Shown here: positions 18,201-26,574 of the stretch, piece after piece
How the letters are laid out: each line of letters begins with the position of its first letter
Numbering within the stretch: position 1 is the stretch's first letter
Assembly: GCF_030462585.1 (NCBI RefSeq)
Contig: NZ_JASMRU010000009.1
Span: 61,496-111,005, forward strand
Source of the DNA: Pseudomonas sp. CAN1
GTDB lineage: Bacteria > Pseudomonadota > Gammaproteobacteria > Pseudomonadales > Pseudomonadaceae
DNA: 49,510 nt
Direction: 5' to 3'
Made by a program: the position numbers and the translations under genes
Notes under the pieces: generated by a model
Databases searched by the model: none
What the model was told of the DNA's origin: nothing
The model's input: only the letters and a program-made list of their open reading frames with translations

Positions 18201-19815
18201 CGTCGAACTGCGCCAGGATGGCCAGGTGCGCGACAGCCTCGGCGTGCACTTCAGCCTGGCGGCCGACAGCTGGCAGGTGTTGCAGTCCAAGCCGCTGCAG
18301 GTCAATGCGCAGAACACCCCGCTGGAGCTGCCGGCGGATGCCCGCGATGTCAGCCTGCGCCTGGACGACAGCGCCCAGGCCCTGCTGCGCGGCAACCTCG
18401 ACTCGCTGCTGGATTACCCCTGGGGTGGCGTCGAGCAGACCGCCAGCCAACTGCTGCCGCTGAGCATCGCCTATCCGACCCTGGCCAACAGCGAGCCGCG
18501 CGTGCGTGACCGCCTGCGCCTGATCATGCAGACCAGCCGTCTGCGCCTGGTGCAGATGGCCGGCCCGGACGCCTACTTCACCTGGTGGGGCGGCGAAGAC
18601 AACGACGCCTTCCTCACCGCTTACGCCTACTACGCCGACTGGTACGCCAGCCGCGCGCTGGAAATCCAGCTGCCGCCGGACCACTGGCAGCGCGTGCTGG
18701 AGCTGTATTCCGCGCGCGCCAGTGCCACGCCGCTGCTGCAGCGTGCGCTGATCCTGGCCTTCGCCCGCGACATGCAACTGCCGGTGCAGACCCTGGTCAG
18801 CGGCCTGCTGACCGACCTGGAGAATGCCGGCAACGGCGAGTCGGCGAAGTCGATCAACGACCTCGACAGCGAAGACAGCCTGGTCATGGGCGACCCCGAC
18901 TCCGAGCTGGGCCTGGCCGCTGCCCGTGTGCTGGCGGCCAGCCTGGCCGAGCAGAACAAGGTCGCGCTGCCGGCGGGCTTCGCCAAGCAACTGGATGGCG
19001 CACGCCTGAAGCTGAACACCAGCGAGCAGCCGTTCGCCCGCGCGGTGCAGCTGTACAGCGGCCCGGCGGACGCCAGCCGCGCCCGCTCGCTGCTGCAGAG
19101 CCTGGCACCGCAGCAATCCACCATCGAGCGCGCCCTGGCCCTGGCCTGGATGCAGCGTGCCGTGGCCGCCACTCCTGCAGCCGAACTACCGCAGCCGGTG
19201 GCCGACTGGAAGGAAGGCCGCAGCACCACCGGTGATGCGTTCTGGAAATGGCAGGGCAAGGAGGCTCCGGCCCAGCTCGACCTCAGCGCCGCGCCGTCGC
19301 GCACGCTCAATGCCTCGGTCACCTTCCGCAGCGCGCAGGCTCCGGCCAGCCAGCTGCCGGTGACCATCAAGCGTCGTCTGCTGCGCCTGGTGCCGGGTGA
19401 CGAAGCCTTCGCCTTCAAGGCCGAGGAACTGGGCAGCAAGCCGCTGTCCAGCGACGAGCTGTACCTGGATGAAGTGACCCTGACCACCGAGCAGGCGCAA
19501 GCCCTGCGCTACGGCATGCTGGAAGTGCCGCTGCCGCCGGGCGCGGACGTCGAGCGCACCACCTGGGGCCTGCAGATCAGCGGCCTGGGCGGCGTCGAGG
19601 CGACCAGCCTGGAGCGCGCGCGCAACGAACCGGGCGACCTGTTCTACGGCGTGCCGGTGGACACCCTGAGCGGCGAGCTGCGCTTCCGCCACCTGGTGCG
19701 CTTCTCGCAGAAGGGCGAGTTCGTCCTGCCGCCGGCGCGTTACCAGCGGCTCTATTCGCCGCAGGAGCAGGCGCTGGAGCAGCAGCCGGCCCTGGCGAAG
19801 ATCAAGGTCCAGTAA
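15262..19815 (+). CDS. magD: MagD, bacterial alpha-2-macroglobulin homologue lacking the thioester Cys
   Basis: A 1517-aa periplasmic A2M-family protein. ATG 15262 forms an ATGA overlap with the magC stop and starts the signal peptide [20 protein letters not shown]; an earlier in-frame ATG (15184) would bury that signal, so it was rejected. Order: N-terminal Pseudomonas/Yfa-specific region, macroglobulin-like MG domains including [19 protein letters not shown], a bait-region stretch, A2M core ([16 protein letters not shown]), then the alpha-helical thioester-type domain near 1040-1320 and a receptor-like C-terminal domain. At the thioester site the sequence is WGGVEQ, Gly1056 replacing Cys of CxEQ, so no covalent thioester trap is possible. 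MagD is known as a periplasmic protease-binding protein in P. aeruginosa. Confidence 0.95.
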   Translation: MNALRGMAAALACAGLFAAAPVLVQADDDVPASGYTPMAGESFFLLADSSFASDEVAKVRLEAPGRDYRRYRMEPYGGADIRVYRIDQPLEFLKRQKNLHRVLSEGQFKGEGLSNTLAYLWDNWYRKSRRVMQRTFSYESRQQVTEVVPELKMGNAIAAPTPYDAQPQYAPIPGLPMVSQFRYPLWDAKPIQPPKEVTLAGSSSEFINVAPGNVYVPLGKLKPGLYLVEALVGKYRATTVVFVSNSVAVSKIAGSELLVWTARKHEGTPVSGAKVLWTDGLGVMSSGSSDADGLLRLQHVSPERSFVIGEDEEGGVFVSENFYYDSEIYDTKLYAFTDRPLYRPGDWVSLKIVGREFKNSRESQSPQSAPLRLSVIDAAGTTLQTLDLKYDAKSGTNGRFQLPANAVAGGYELRFDYRDQTYSSAFRVAEYIKPHFEISLDLAKPDFKTGEPVKGNLILLYPDGKPVANARLELSLRAQQLSMVDNELQYLGQFPVELTSAQITTDDQGRAALDLPAAEKPSRYMLTVFASDGAAYRVKTSKEILIERGAARYRVSAPQRFSAAGDKVEFSYAAEQQTQIQPTAYRWLRLEDRSSGDGAVEGGKFAITFDKPGTYSVELRDKAGQLLGGTGHSVSGDGVKAVPGTVEIVLDKTEYKAGEEALALITFPEPVDDALLSLERDKVEATALLSKGGDWLKLEKLNPTQYRARIPVKPEFSPNLTFSVLYTRSGDYSFQNAGIKVAVPQVEIAVSTDKERYEPGETVTVNLDTVYAGKPVSSHLTVSVVDEMIYALQPEIAPGIDQFFYHPRRNNVRTSASLSFISYDVALPGTPSAPGRANRSERGVKVLERPRREEVDTAAWEPELVTDANGKAQFKFRMPDSLTRWRITARAMDDQGQVGQKKQFIRSEKPLYLKWSGPKRFRSGDAPDLGLFVFNQGEQDTKAELLIRANGAEQTQALELKRGVNYIALPQQPLSDGDWSVELRQDGQVRDSLGVHFSLAADSWQVLQSKPLQVNAQNTPLELPADARDVSLRLDDSAQALLRGNLDSLLDYPWGGVEQTASQLLPLSIAYPTLANSEPRVRDRLRLIMQTSRLRLVQMAGPDAYFTWWGGEDNDAFLTAYAYYADWYASRALEIQLPPDHWQRVLELYSARASATPLLQRALILAFARDMQLPVQTLVSGLLTDLENAGNGESAKSINDLDSEDSLVMGDPDSELGLAAARVLAASLAEQNKVALPAGFAKQLDGARLKLNTSEQPFARAVQLYSGPADASRARSLLQSLAPQQSTIERALALAWMQRAVAATPAAELPQPVADWKEGRSTTGDAFWKWQGKEAPAQLDLSAAPSRTLNASVTFRSAQAPASQLPVTIKRRLLRLVPGDEAFAFKAEELGSKPLSSDELYLDEVTLTTEQAQALRYGMLEVPLPPGADVERTTWGLQISGLGGVEATSLERARNEPGDLFYGVPVDTLSGELRFRHLVRFSQKGEFVLPPARYQRLYSPQEQALEQQPALAKIKVQ

Positions 19816-19818
19816 GCC

Positions 19819-21462
19819 ATGCGCGCGTGCCTCGCCGGGCTGATCCTGCTGTTGCCGCTGAGCGCCCTCGCGGCGCCCGGTGCGCCAGAGCAGGCGCAGC
19901 TGGCCTGGCGCACGGCACAGGGCGACGAGCTGCTGCGGCTTGGGCCGCAGCAGGTGCTCGACCGCCAGCCGCTACCGGCGGACCTGCACGCGCCGCTGGG
20001 CAGCCTGTGGAAACTGTTTGTCTATGCCTGGCTCAACGACACCGGCCAGCAGGAACCGGCCTACCAGTGCCGGGGCGAGAGCAGGGAAGAAGTCTATTGC
20101 TGTTCCGCCGGGCAGAGCATCGAGCGCGACGCCGCGCTGGTGAAATCCTGCGGCCTGTACTTCCAGCCGCAGCGCCTGGGCATCGACGGCGCGGTCTGGC
20201 ACCAGTACTGGCAGTCTCGCCAGGCGCCGGAATGGATCGCCCAGCTGGACAAGCTGGCGCCACAGACCGAGGTACCGGTCGCCGAACTGCTCGATCAACT
20301 GCAACACCTGCCGGCCCAGGAGCAGGCGCGCAAGGTGCTGCTCGATGTCAGCCTGGCCGCCGACGAAGGCCGCGCACCCGCCGCGCTGGGCGGACGCCTG
20401 CGGGTGAAGACCTGGAGCTGGGACGAGGGCGGCAAGCGCGAAGGTGGCTTCGCTGGCTGGCTGGTCGATGGCACGCCGCTCTGGGCGCGCGGGCCGGGTA
20501 CCAGCAAGACGGTGCTGGCCAAGTACGGCAACGCCATCGGCGCCGCGTTGCCGGCGCCGTGGCCGAGCGATCCGGGGCGTTGCGTGGAAGTCGGGCTGTT
20601 CAGCCGCTATCCGCTGAAAGAGGTCTACGACGCGCGCAACCAACTGGCTGCCGAAGGCCTGCTGCAAGGCCGGCAGAACGTGCTGTTCGCCAACGGCGTT
20701 CGACTTGACGTGAACAGCAGCGGCGATCTGTTCCTCGAACGCGGCGCCGAGGGCCCGCGCCTGACCGCACGCCTGTCTCGCGAGGAATATGTTGCCCGCG
20801 TACTCGATCGTGAAGCCTCCGTCACGCCGCCGGAAGCGGCCAAGGCTCTGGCGGTGACCATTCGCACCTATCTGCTGCAGAACGGCGCGCCGCGCGGCGA
20901 CTGCCTGAGCATCGACGACAGCAGCCAGCGCCAGCGCGTGGCGCCGCGCCCGGCCAGCGAGGCGGCGCGTGGCATCGCCGCCTGGACGGCCGATCTGGTC
21001 CTGGCTGGCGGTACGGTCACCTATCACTCGGACGTCGCGGGGCAGTCGAAGCTGTCCTGGCGCGACGCCCAGGAGCAGGCCGCCAAGGGCCTGCGTTACG
21101 ACGCCATCCTTGCCCGCGCCTTCCCGCGTACCAGCCTCAGCCGCTGGAGCAATCCGATTGCCGCCTGCCAGCCGCTGCCCGAGGCCGAGCGCTGGCTGAA
21201 GGCGCAGCGCCGCGACTGGCGCCCGCGCCTGGAAGCCGAGGCGGGCTACGAGGAGCTGCAGTCCTTCGCCGTATGCCGGCTGAGCAGTGGCCGGCCCTAT
21301 GTCGACCGCGAACGCCAGCGCATCTATGTGCGTGGCCTGTACTCCCAGCAGGATCGTCTCGACCTGGCTCATGAATACCTGCACCTGGCCTTCCAGGCGC
21401 ACCCCAACGGACAAGACGAGGGCTATGTCGAAAGCCTGGCCCGTCGCCTGATACTGGAATGA
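19819..21462 (+). CDS. magE: MagE, DUF2300 protein with PBP-like, SpoIID-like and HExxH segments
   Basis: A 547-aa exported protein (YfaQ/DUF2300) with signal peptide RACLAGLILLLPLSALA. Motifs I can see: Ser62-Leu-Trp-Lys65 (LGSLWKLF), Ser110-Cys-Gly112 (VKSCGLYF) and Lys197-Thr-Trp199 (LRVKTWSW followed by GGFAGWLVDG), spaced like the SxxK, SxN and KTG motifs of penicillin-binding proteins or class D beta-lactamases; then residues 321-420 (REEYVARVLDREAS, KALAVTIRTYLL) like SpoIID, with Glu332 at the catalytic Glu position; then His518-Glu-Tyr-Leu-His522 with Glu534/Glu538, a zinc metallopeptidase-type motif. DUF2300 membership is firm; the domain readings are inference. It starts 3 bp after magD and ends in an ATGA overlap with magF. 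Confidence 0.88.
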   Translation: MRACLAGLILLLPLSALAAPGAPEQAQLAWRTAQGDELLRLGPQQVLDRQPLPADLHAPLGSLWKLFVYAWLNDTGQQEPAYQCRGESREEVYCCSAGQSIERDAALVKSCGLYFQPQRLGIDGAVWHQYWQSRQAPEWIAQLDKLAPQTEVPVAELLDQLQHLPAQEQARKVLLDVSLAADEGRAPAALGGRLRVKTWSWDEGGKREGGFAGWLVDGTPLWARGPGTSKTVLAKYGNAIGAALPAPWPSDPGRCVEVGLFSRYPLKEVYDARNQLAAEGLLQGRQNVLFANGVRLDVNSSGDLFLERGAEGPRLTARLSREEYVARVLDREASVTPPEAAKALAVTIRTYLLQNGAPRGDCLSIDDSSQRQRVAPRPASEAARGIAAWTADLVLAGGTVTYHSDVAGQSKLSWRDAQEQAAKGLRYDAILARAFPRTSLSRWSNPIAACQPLPEAERWLKAQRRDWRPRLEAEAGYEELQSFAVCRLSSGRPYVDRERQRIYVRGLYSQQDRLDLAHEYLHLAFQAHPNGQDEGYVESLARRLILE

Positions 21463-22283
21463 TCGCCATGAAACTCGCCCACGTGCTCCGCCTGTCCCTG
21501 CTCGCCAGCCTGATCCCGCTGGGCGCGCAGGCCGCCGAATCGCCGATCAGCCTGGATACCCCGCTGGGCGGCTGGCGCTCGGGCGACGGCGACAAGGCCG
21601 ACTTCCGGCAGACGGTGAACTACCCGGCGTCCTCGGTGAACTCGCGGGACGACCAGTCCGACACCGCGCGCATCCGCGGCGAAATCCGTGGCCTGCCCAA
21701 GGACAGCAAGGAGCCGGCACGCCTGGTGGTGAACGGCGTGGCCATGCCGATGCGGGTCGAGGGCGACGGCAAGTTCGACCGCCCGTTCGCCTTCCCGGCG
21801 GGCTCCAACAGCGTCGAAGTCGTCAGCCCGGACGGCCAGCACCGCAAGCGCGTGCAGTTCTACCACGGCGGTGGCGGCGGTGAAGTAGCGGCCAAGCTGC
21901 GGGTGCTGCTGTCCTGGGACTCGGACAACACCGACCTCGACCTGCACCTGGTGACGCCCGATGGCGGCCACGTCTGGTACGGCAACCGCTCGCTACCCAA
22001 CGGCGCGGCCCAGGACGTCGACGTGACCACCGGCTACGGCCCGGAGATCATCGCCAGCCCGACGCCGCTCAAGGGGCAGTATCTGGTCTACGTGAACTAC
22101 TACGGTGGTGGCTGGAGTTCGGATGACAGCTCTGGCGACGTGAACGCGGCCAAGCCGCTGACCACGGCGCAGGTGACCATCGTCACGGAGGAGGGGACGG
22201 TGAACGAGAAGCAGGAGTCGTTCCTGATCCCGATGCGTCAGCCGGGGGAGCTGACGCTGGTCAAGCGGTTCAGTTACCCGTAA
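21459..22283 (+). CDS. magF: MagF, secreted DUF2135 protein, paralogue of MagA
   Basis: A 274-aa exported protein (YfaP/DUF2135). Start ATG 21459 lies in ATGA with the magE stop; ATG 21468 (MKLAHVLRLSLLASL) is an equally good signal-peptide start three codons later. Mature region begins AAESPISLDTPLGGWRSGD, parallel to MagA's SSPTGGWRYSG. The DUF2135 core has TDLDLHLVTPDGGHVWYGN and GQYLVYVNYYGGGW, and the end VTEEGTVNEKQESFLIPMR matches MagA's FNENTVNEKRETFVVPMR. The operon is thus bracketed by two copies of the same domain. It is the last gene; a repeat-rich non-coding stretch follows. Confidence 0.9.
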   Translation: MIAMKLAHVLRLSLLASLIPLGAQAAESPISLDTPLGGWRSGDGDKADFRQTVNYPASSVNSRDDQSDTARIRGEIRGLPKDSKEPARLVVNGVAMPMRVEGDGKFDRPFAFPAGSNSVEVVSPDGQHRKRVQFYHGGGGGEVAAKLRVLLSWDSDNTDLDLHLVTPDGGHVWYGNRSLPNGAAQDVDVTTGYGPEIIASPTPLKGQYLVYVNYYGGGWSSDDSSGDVNAAKPLTTAQVTIVTEEGTVNEKQESFLIPMRQPGELTLVKRFSYP

Positions 22284-22321
22284 CGACAGAGTCGCTTTCG
22301 CAGGAGCGCCACGTTCAGTTT

Positions 22322-22357
22322 GTAGGGCGAGTAACGCGCCAGCGTTATCCGCCCTAC
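22322..22357. repeat. Imperfect palindrome GTAGGGCG...CGCCCTAC after magF
   Basis: GTAGGGCGAGTAACGC (22322-22337) faces GCGTTATCCGCCCTAC (22342-22357) with a 4-nt loop; 14 of 16 positions pair. The GTAGGGCGGATAACGC form is a familiar interspersed repeat in bacteria including Pseudomonas. It begins 39 bp after the magF stop and could protect or end the mag mRNA. Confidence 0.75.
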
Positions 22358-22430
22358 GCGCTGCTTCGGGTGAGGTTTTTTGCGCCGCTTCGGCGTGCGC
22401 GCGGACTTCCTGTTTCGCCCCCTCGGTCGA

Positions 22431-22458
22431 CCTACTTTGGCAAACGACCCAAAGTAGG
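22431..22458. repeat. Perfect 10-bp inverted repeat CCTACTTTGG
   Basis: CCTACTTTGG (22431-22440) is exactly complementary to CCAAAGTAGG (22449-22458) across 8 nt. I associate similar CTTTGG...CCAAAG blocks with dispersed intergenic sequences of Pseudomonas genomes, but cannot confirm copy number here. Confidence 0.7.
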
Positions 22459-22514
22459 CAAAGGTCTCGCCCCTCCATCCGGCTTTTCGCTTCGTGAAAA
22501 GTACCCTCGGTTCT

Positions 22515-22603
22515 TCGGAGTTTCAGGGGCACGCTGCGAAGGACCGTCCCTGGCCCATCGCAGCTCTCGCGAGATCCATGTCGCTCAACCCCTGAAACTC
22601 CGA
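22515..22603. repeat. Perfect 15-bp inverted repeat around 59 nt
   Basis: TCGGAGTTTCAGGGG (22515-22529) is the exact reverse complement of CCCCTGAAACTCCGA (22589-22603). The spacer includes CTCTCGCGAGATC, itself a small palindrome (CTCGCGAG). The length and perfection suggest a selected structure or the terminal repeats of a very small non-autonomous element. Confidence 0.75.
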
Positions 22604-22664
22604 TCACCTTCGGCCTCCTGAAAGGGGCACTCCGGAGCGTGCGGGTATTTCACTGGAAGTCTTC

Positions 22665-22691
22665 AAGAGCCAAGAGCCAAGAGCCAGAGCC
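22665..22691 (+). repeat. Tandem heptamer AAGAGCC, three copies plus a partial
   Basis: AAGAGCC occurs at 22665, 22672 and 22679, followed by AGAGCC to 22691. A short tandem repeat of this kind can vary in copy number by slippage; it lies outside any gene. Confidence 0.85.
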
Positions 22692-22710
22692 GAAGCTCGA
22701 TGCGCTCTTC

Positions 22711-22733
22711 GTAGGAGCGAGCTTGCTCGCGAA
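22711..22733. repeat. Single REP-type unit GTAGGAGCGAGCTTGCTCGCGAA
   Basis: Head GTAGGA followed by a perfect stem GCGAGC (22717-22722) with GCTCGC (22725-22730) around TT. This is the classic Pseudomonas REP shape and shares its head with the palindrome at 745-815. Confidence 0.8.
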
Positions 22734-22804
22734 CCGCTGCGCTGTGAAATCCCAAGTAGAAGCGGGCCATGCCCGCGATCAGCGCCCGCTGGCGCTGTTG
22801 AAAA

Positions 22805-23194
22805 TCAGGCCTTCTGATCCGCCTGCCAAGCCTCGATCACTTCCTGCGCCGCCCGGAACGCATCGATGGCCGCCGGAACACCGGCATAGACCGCACAATG
22901 CAGCAGCGCCTCGCGAATCTCTTCCACCGTGCAGCCGTTGTTCAGCGCGCCGCGCACGTGGCCTTTCAGTTCCTGCGGGCACTTGAGGGCGGTCAGTGCG
23001 GCCAGGGTGATCAGGCTTCGGGTCTTGCGCGGCAGGCCTTCGCGGTTCCACACGCCGCCCCAGGCGTGCTCGTTGACGAAGTCCTGCAGCGGCTGGGTGA
23101 ACTCGGTGGCGTTGCCCAGGGCGCGGTCGACGAAGACGTCGCCCATCACTTCACGGCGGACCTGTTCGCCGGCCTTGCGGTTCTCATTGCTCAT
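22805..23194 (-). CDS. Carboxymuconolactone decarboxylase family protein
   Basis: A 129-aa all-alpha protein of the CMD/AhpD-like family, near PcaC in length and sequence: GDVFVDRALGNATEFTQPLQDF, AWGGVWNREGLPRKTRSLI, then EEIREALLHCAVYAGVPAAIDAFR. PcaC decarboxylates gamma-carboxymuconolactone in the beta-ketoadipate pathway, but no other pca gene is near, so the substrate here is open. A single Cys in LLHCAVYAG replaces the CxxC of the AhpD peroxidase group, arguing against a thiol peroxidase. It lies 11 bp after the RlpA-like gene on the same strand. Confidence 0.88.
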   Translation of the reverse strand: MSNENRKAGEQVRREVMGDVFVDRALGNATEFTQPLQDFVNEHAWGGVWNREGLPRKTRSLITLAALTALKCPQELKGHVRGALNNGCTVEEIREALLHCAVYAGVPAAIDAFRAAQEVIEAWQADQKA

Positions 23195-23205
23195 GACGGG
23201 TTCCT

Positions 23206-23589
23206 TCAGAGTCCTTCCAGGCGCACCGGCGCGGTGCCGGAGCGCAGCATGTTGAGTTGTTCGGCGGCGGCCTTGGAAACGTCGATGATTCGCCCGCGAC
23301 CGAACGGTCCGCGGTCGTTGATGCGCACCACGACGCTGCGGCCGTTGTCGAGGTTGGTCACCCGTACCCGTGTGCCGAAGGCCAGGGTGCGGTGGGCGGC
23401 GGTCAGGGCGTTCTGGTTGAAGCGCTCGCCGCTGGCAGTGCGCTTGCCATGGTGCGCCTTGCCGTAATAGGACGCGGTGCCTTCGGCGCGGTAGCCGCGG
23501 CCGGAGACCTCCGAGTCGCTGTCGTAAGACGTGGTGCTACAGCCGGCCAGCAGGGCCAGGCAGCCGACGAGGGCCATGGGTCGCAGCAT
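23206..23589 (-). CDS. Small RlpA-like double-psi beta-barrel lipoprotein
   Basis: A 127-aa lipoprotein. ATG 23589 was chosen because GGAGG lies 4 nt upstream and it directly starts the signal [16 protein letters not shown], whose lipobox LLAG-Cys gives an outer-membrane anchor. The rest is one DPBB domain: [36 protein letters not shown] and [20 protein letters not shown]. It keeps the RlpA catalytic-type Asp in NDRGPF and His in AAHRTL, but has no C-terminal SPOR domain, so it is not the full septal RlpA (which is much longer). Probably a peptidoglycan lytic transglycosylase or binder acting on the sidewall. It follows the gatB terminator, so it likely has its own promoter. Confidence 0.88.
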   Translation of the reverse strand: MLRPMALVGCLALLAGCSTTSYDSDSEVSGRGYRAEGTASYYGKAHHGKRTASGERFNQNALTAAHRTLAFGTRVRVTNLDNGRSVVVRINDRGPFGRGRIIDVSKAAAEQLNMLRSGTAPVRLEGL

Positions 23590-23603
23590 CGAACCTCCGG
23601 ACG

Positions 23604-23628
23604 TAAAAACGCCGGGCAAGCCCGGCGT
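23604..23628 (-). terminator. Rho-independent terminator of gatCAB
   Basis: On the minus strand CGCCGGGC (23627-23620) pairs with GCCCGGCG (23617-23610) around a tight loop and is followed directly by five T (23609-23605). It lies 16 bp past the gatB stop, a strong intrinsic terminator. Confidence 0.88.
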
Positions 23629-23643
23629 CGTTGAAGTGTGGGC

Positions 23644-25089
23644 TCAGCCTTCGAGCTTCTTCTTCAGCAGTTCGTTCACTTGCGCCGGGTTGGCCTTGCC
23701 CTTGGCGGCTTTCATGGCCTGGCCGACGAAGAAGCCGAACATCTTGCCGCGCTTGGCTTCGTCGCTGGCGCGGTACTGTTCGACCTGCTCGGCGTTGGCC
23801 GCCAGCACGTCGTCGAGCAGCTTCTCGACGGCGCCCGAGTCGGTGTTCTGCACCAGGTCCTTGGCCTTGATGATCTCGTCGGGCGAGCCTTCACCTTCGG
23901 CCATGGCGGCAAACACCGTCTTGGCCGCCTTGCCGTTGATGGTGCCGTCCTTCAGGCGCAGGATCATGCCGCCCAGGTGCTCGGCGGATACCGGCGACTG
24001 CTCGATCTCCAGGTTGTCCTTGTTGAGCAGGCTGGAGAGCTCGCCCATCACCCAGTTGGCCGCCAGCTTGGCGTCGGCGCAGATGGCCTGGACCTGTTCG
24101 AAGTAGTCGGCCATCTCGCGGCTGGCAGACAGCACGCTGGCGTCGTAGGCGGACAGGCCGTACTGGCTCTCGAAGCGCTCGCGCTTCTGGTCCGGTAGCT
24201 CCGGTAATTGGCCACGCAGTTCTTCGAGGAAGGCGCGCTCGATCACCACCGGCAGCAGGTCCGGGCAGGGGAAGTAACGGTAGTCGTTGGCTTCTTCCTT
24301 GCTGCGCATGGAGCGCGTTTCGTCCTTGTTCGGGTCGTACAGGCGGGTTTCCTGCACGACCTTGCCGCCGTCCTCGATCAGCTCGATCTGGCGCTGCACT
24401 TCATGGTTGATCGCCTTCTCGATGAAGCGGAAGGAGTTCACGTTCTTGATCTCGGCACGGGTGCCGAACTCGGCCTGGCCCTTGGGCCGAACCGAGACGT
24501 TGCAGTCGCAACGCAGCGAGCCTTCGGCCATGTTGCCGTCGCAGATGCCCAGGTAGCGCACCATGGCGTGGATCGCCTTGACGTAGGCCACGGCCTCCTT
24601 CGCGCTGCGGATATCCGGCTCGGAGACGATCTCCAGCAGCGGGGTACCGGCGCGGTTCAGGTCGATGCCGCTCATGCCGTGGAAGTCTTCGTGCAGGCTC
24701 TTGCCGGCGTCCTCTTCCAGGTGTGCGCGGGTGATGCCGACGCGCTTGACGGTGCCGTCTTCCAGGGTGATGTCCAGGTGGCCCTTGCCGACGATGGGAT
24801 GATCCATCTGGCTGGTCTGGTAGCCCTTGGGCAGGTCCGGGTAGAAGTAGTTCTTGCGGGCGAAGACGTTGCGCTCGGCGATTTCGGCGTTGATCGCCAG
24901 GCCGAACTGGCAGGCCATGCGCACGGCTTCCTGGTTCAGCACCGGCAGGGTGCCGGGCATGGCCAGGTCGACCAGGCTGGCCTGGGTGTTCGGGGCGGCG
25001 CCGAAGGTGGTGGCGCTACCGGAGAAGATCTTCGATTGGGTGGAGAGCTGTGCGTGGATTTCCAGCCCGATCACGGTTTCCCATTGCAT
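23644..25089 (-). CDS. gatB: Asp/Glu-tRNA amidotransferase subunit B
   Basis: A 481-aa GatB. It activates Glu-tRNA(Gln)/Asp-tRNA(Asn) by phosphorylation and accepts ammonia from GatA. The N-terminus [22 protein letters not shown] and the [16 protein letters not shown] and [13 protein letters not shown] blocks are characteristic; the Cys residues of the latter belong to the zinc site. The C-terminal YqeY-like helical tail ends [20 protein letters not shown] sits 8 nt before the ATG. Third gene of gatCAB, 11 bp after gatA, closed by a terminator. Full length. Confidence 0.97.
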   Translation of the reverse strand: MQWETVIGLEIHAQLSTQSKIFSGSATTFGAAPNTQASLVDLAMPGTLPVLNQEAVRMACQFGLAINAEIAERNVFARKNYFYPDLPKGYQTSQMDHPIVGKGHLDITLEDGTVKRVGITRAHLEEDAGKSLHEDFHGMSGIDLNRAGTPLLEIVSEPDIRSAKEAVAYVKAIHAMVRYLGICDGNMAEGSLRCDCNVSVRPKGQAEFGTRAEIKNVNSFRFIEKAINHEVQRQIELIEDGGKVVQETRLYDPNKDETRSMRSKEEANDYRYFPCPDLLPVVIERAFLEELRGQLPELPDQKRERFESQYGLSAYDASVLSASREMADYFEQVQAICADAKLAANWVMGELSSLLNKDNLEIEQSPVSAEHLGGMILRLKDGTINGKAAKTVFAAMAEGEGSPDEIIKAKDLVQNTDSGAVEKLLDDVLAANAEQVEQYRASDEAKRGKMFGFFVGQAMKAAKGKANPAQVNELLKKKLEG

Positions 25090-25100
25090 GTGTGTCGTCC

Positions 25101-26555
25101 TCAGAATCCAGCCGGTGCTTGTTTGTGCCAGTCAGTGACCAGTTGGTACTGGTGCGCGACGTTGAGCAGGCGGCCTTCCTGGAAGTACGGCGCGAGCAGC
25201 TGGACACCCACCGGCAGGCCGTCGACGAAGCCGGCGGGCATGGACAGCCCCGGAATGCCGGCGAGGTTGGCGGTGATGGTGTAGATGTCTTCCAGGTACT
25301 GGGCGACCGGGTCGTTGTTCTTCTCGCCGAGTTTCCAGGCCGGGTTGGGCGTGGTCGGGCCGAGGATCACGTCGACTTCGGCGAAGGCATTGGTGAAGTC
25401 GTTCTTGATCAGGCGACGAATCTTCTGAGCCTTCAGGTAGTACGCGTCGTAGTAACCGGCGGAAAGCGCGTAGGTGCCGACCATGATGCGGTTCTTCACT
25501 TCAGAGCCGAAGCCTTCGGCGCGGGAGCGCTTGTACAGGTCCTGCAGGTCCTTCGGGTCTTCGCAGCGATAGCCGTAGCGCACGCCGTCGAAGCGCGACA
25601 GGTTGGAGCTGGCTTCTGCGGGCGCGATCACATAATAGGCAGGGATCGCGTGCTGCATGTTCGGCAGGGAGATTTCCTTGACCACCGCGCCGAGCTGCTT
25701 GAGCTGCTCGACCACCTTCATCACCGCGTCGGCGATACGGCTGTCCAGGCCGGCGCCGAAGTATTCCTTCGGCAGGCCGATGCGCAGGCCGCTCAGCGGC
25801 TTGGCCAGGGCGGCCAGGTAGTCGTCCACCGGCTGGTCGACGCAGGTGGAGTCCTTCGGATCGAAGCCGGCCATGGCGCCGAGCATCAGCGCGCAGTCCT
25901 CGGCGGTGCGGGCCAGCGGGCCGCCCTGGTCGAGGCTGGAGGCGTAGGCGATCATGCCCCAGCGCGATACGCGGCCGTAGGTTGGCTTGATACCAGTGAG
26001 GTTGGTCAGCGCCGCCGGCTGGCGGATCGAGCCGCCGGTGTCGGTGCCGGTGGCGGCCGGGATCAGGCGCGCAGCCACGGCAGCAGCGGAGCCGCCGGAA
26101 GAGCCGCCCGGTACGCGGGAGGTGTCCCAGGGGTTCTTCACCGGGCCGTAGTGGCTGGATTCGTTGGCCGAGCCCATGGCGAACTCGTCCATGTTCAGCT
26201 TGCCCAGGCTCACGGTGCCGGCGTCGGCCAGGCGCTCGACGACGGTGGCGTCGTAGGGCGAGACGAAGGCGTCGAGAATCTTCGAGCCGCAACTGGTGCG
26301 CACGCCCTGGGTGCAGAACAGGTCCTTGTGGGCGATTGGCGCGCCCAGCAGGGCACCGCTCTCGCCTTTGGCGCGCCGCTCGTCGGCCGCCTTGGCCTGG
26401 GCCAGGGCGATTTCCTCGGTGACGGTGATGAAGCTGTTCAGCTGCGGGTCGAGCTGCTGGATGCGCGCGAGCAGGGCAGTGGCCAGTTCCTGGGCGGAGA
26501 ATTGCTTGTCGGCGAGTCCGCGAGCGACTTCGGCGAGGGTCAATTGATGCAGCAT
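25101..26555 (-). CDS. gatA: Asp/Glu-tRNA amidotransferase subunit A
   Basis: A 484-aa amidase-signature enzyme that hydrolyses glutamine and channels ammonia to GatB. The Ser-cisSer-Lys triad is visible: Lys in [14 protein letters not shown], Ser in [15 protein letters not shown] and Ser in [14 protein letters not shown]. The CSP after the last motif ([17 protein letters not shown]) and the full length are typical. The ATG at 26555 has AAGGA 9 nt upstream. Middle gene of gatCAB. Confidence 0.97.
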   Translation of the reverse strand: MLHQLTLAEVARGLADKQFSAQELATALLARIQQLDPQLNSFITVTEEIALAQAKAADERRAKGESGALLGAPIAHKDLFCTQGVRTSCGSKILDAFVSPYDATVVERLADAGTVSLGKLNMDEFAMGSANESSHYGPVKNPWDTSRVPGGSSGGSAAAVAARLIPAATGTDTGGSIRQPAALTNLTGIKPTYGRVSRWGMIAYASSLDQGGPLARTAEDCALMLGAMAGFDPKDSTCVDQPVDDYLAALAKPLSGLRIGLPKEYFGAGLDSRIADAVMKVVEQLKQLGAVVKEISLPNMQHAIPAYYVIAPAEASSNLSRFDGVRYGYRCEDPKDLQDLYKRSRAEGFGSEVKNRIMVGTYALSAGYYDAYYLKAQKIRRLIKNDFTNAFAEVDVILGPTTPNPAWKLGEKNNDPVAQYLEDIYTITANLAGIPGLSMPAGFVDGLPVGVQLLAPYFQEGRLLNVAHQYQLVTDWHKQAPAGF

Positions 26556-26574
26556 ATGTCCGTGTCCTTAGCGC

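Larger units (their letters stand above)
22284..22804. other. Gene-free 521-bp stretch filled with inverted and direct repeats
   Basis: No credible gene is present between magF and the convergent 22805 gene. The stretch holds five separately listed repeat structures, including two different hairpin-forming blocks, one 15-bp inverted repeat around 59 nt and a tandem heptamer. The short ORFs here (for example 22370-22621) lack a ribosome-binding site and run straight through the palindromes. The mosaic of partial elements looks like remnants of dispersed intergenic repeats accumulated at the end of an operon. No good T-tract terminator for mag was found, so the first hairpin may serve. Confidence 0.6.

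Noticed and set aside
15406..19116. 1236-aa open frame antisense to magD
   Set aside because: Product of high GC3 codon bias of magD in the mirror frame; composition is Arg/Gln/Val/Leu-rich without any domain and it lies wholly inside a conserved gene.
22370..22986. Small plus-strand ORFs in the repeat-rich stretch
   Set aside because: No ribosome-binding site, they run through palindromes, and one enters the antisense of the CMD-family gene.
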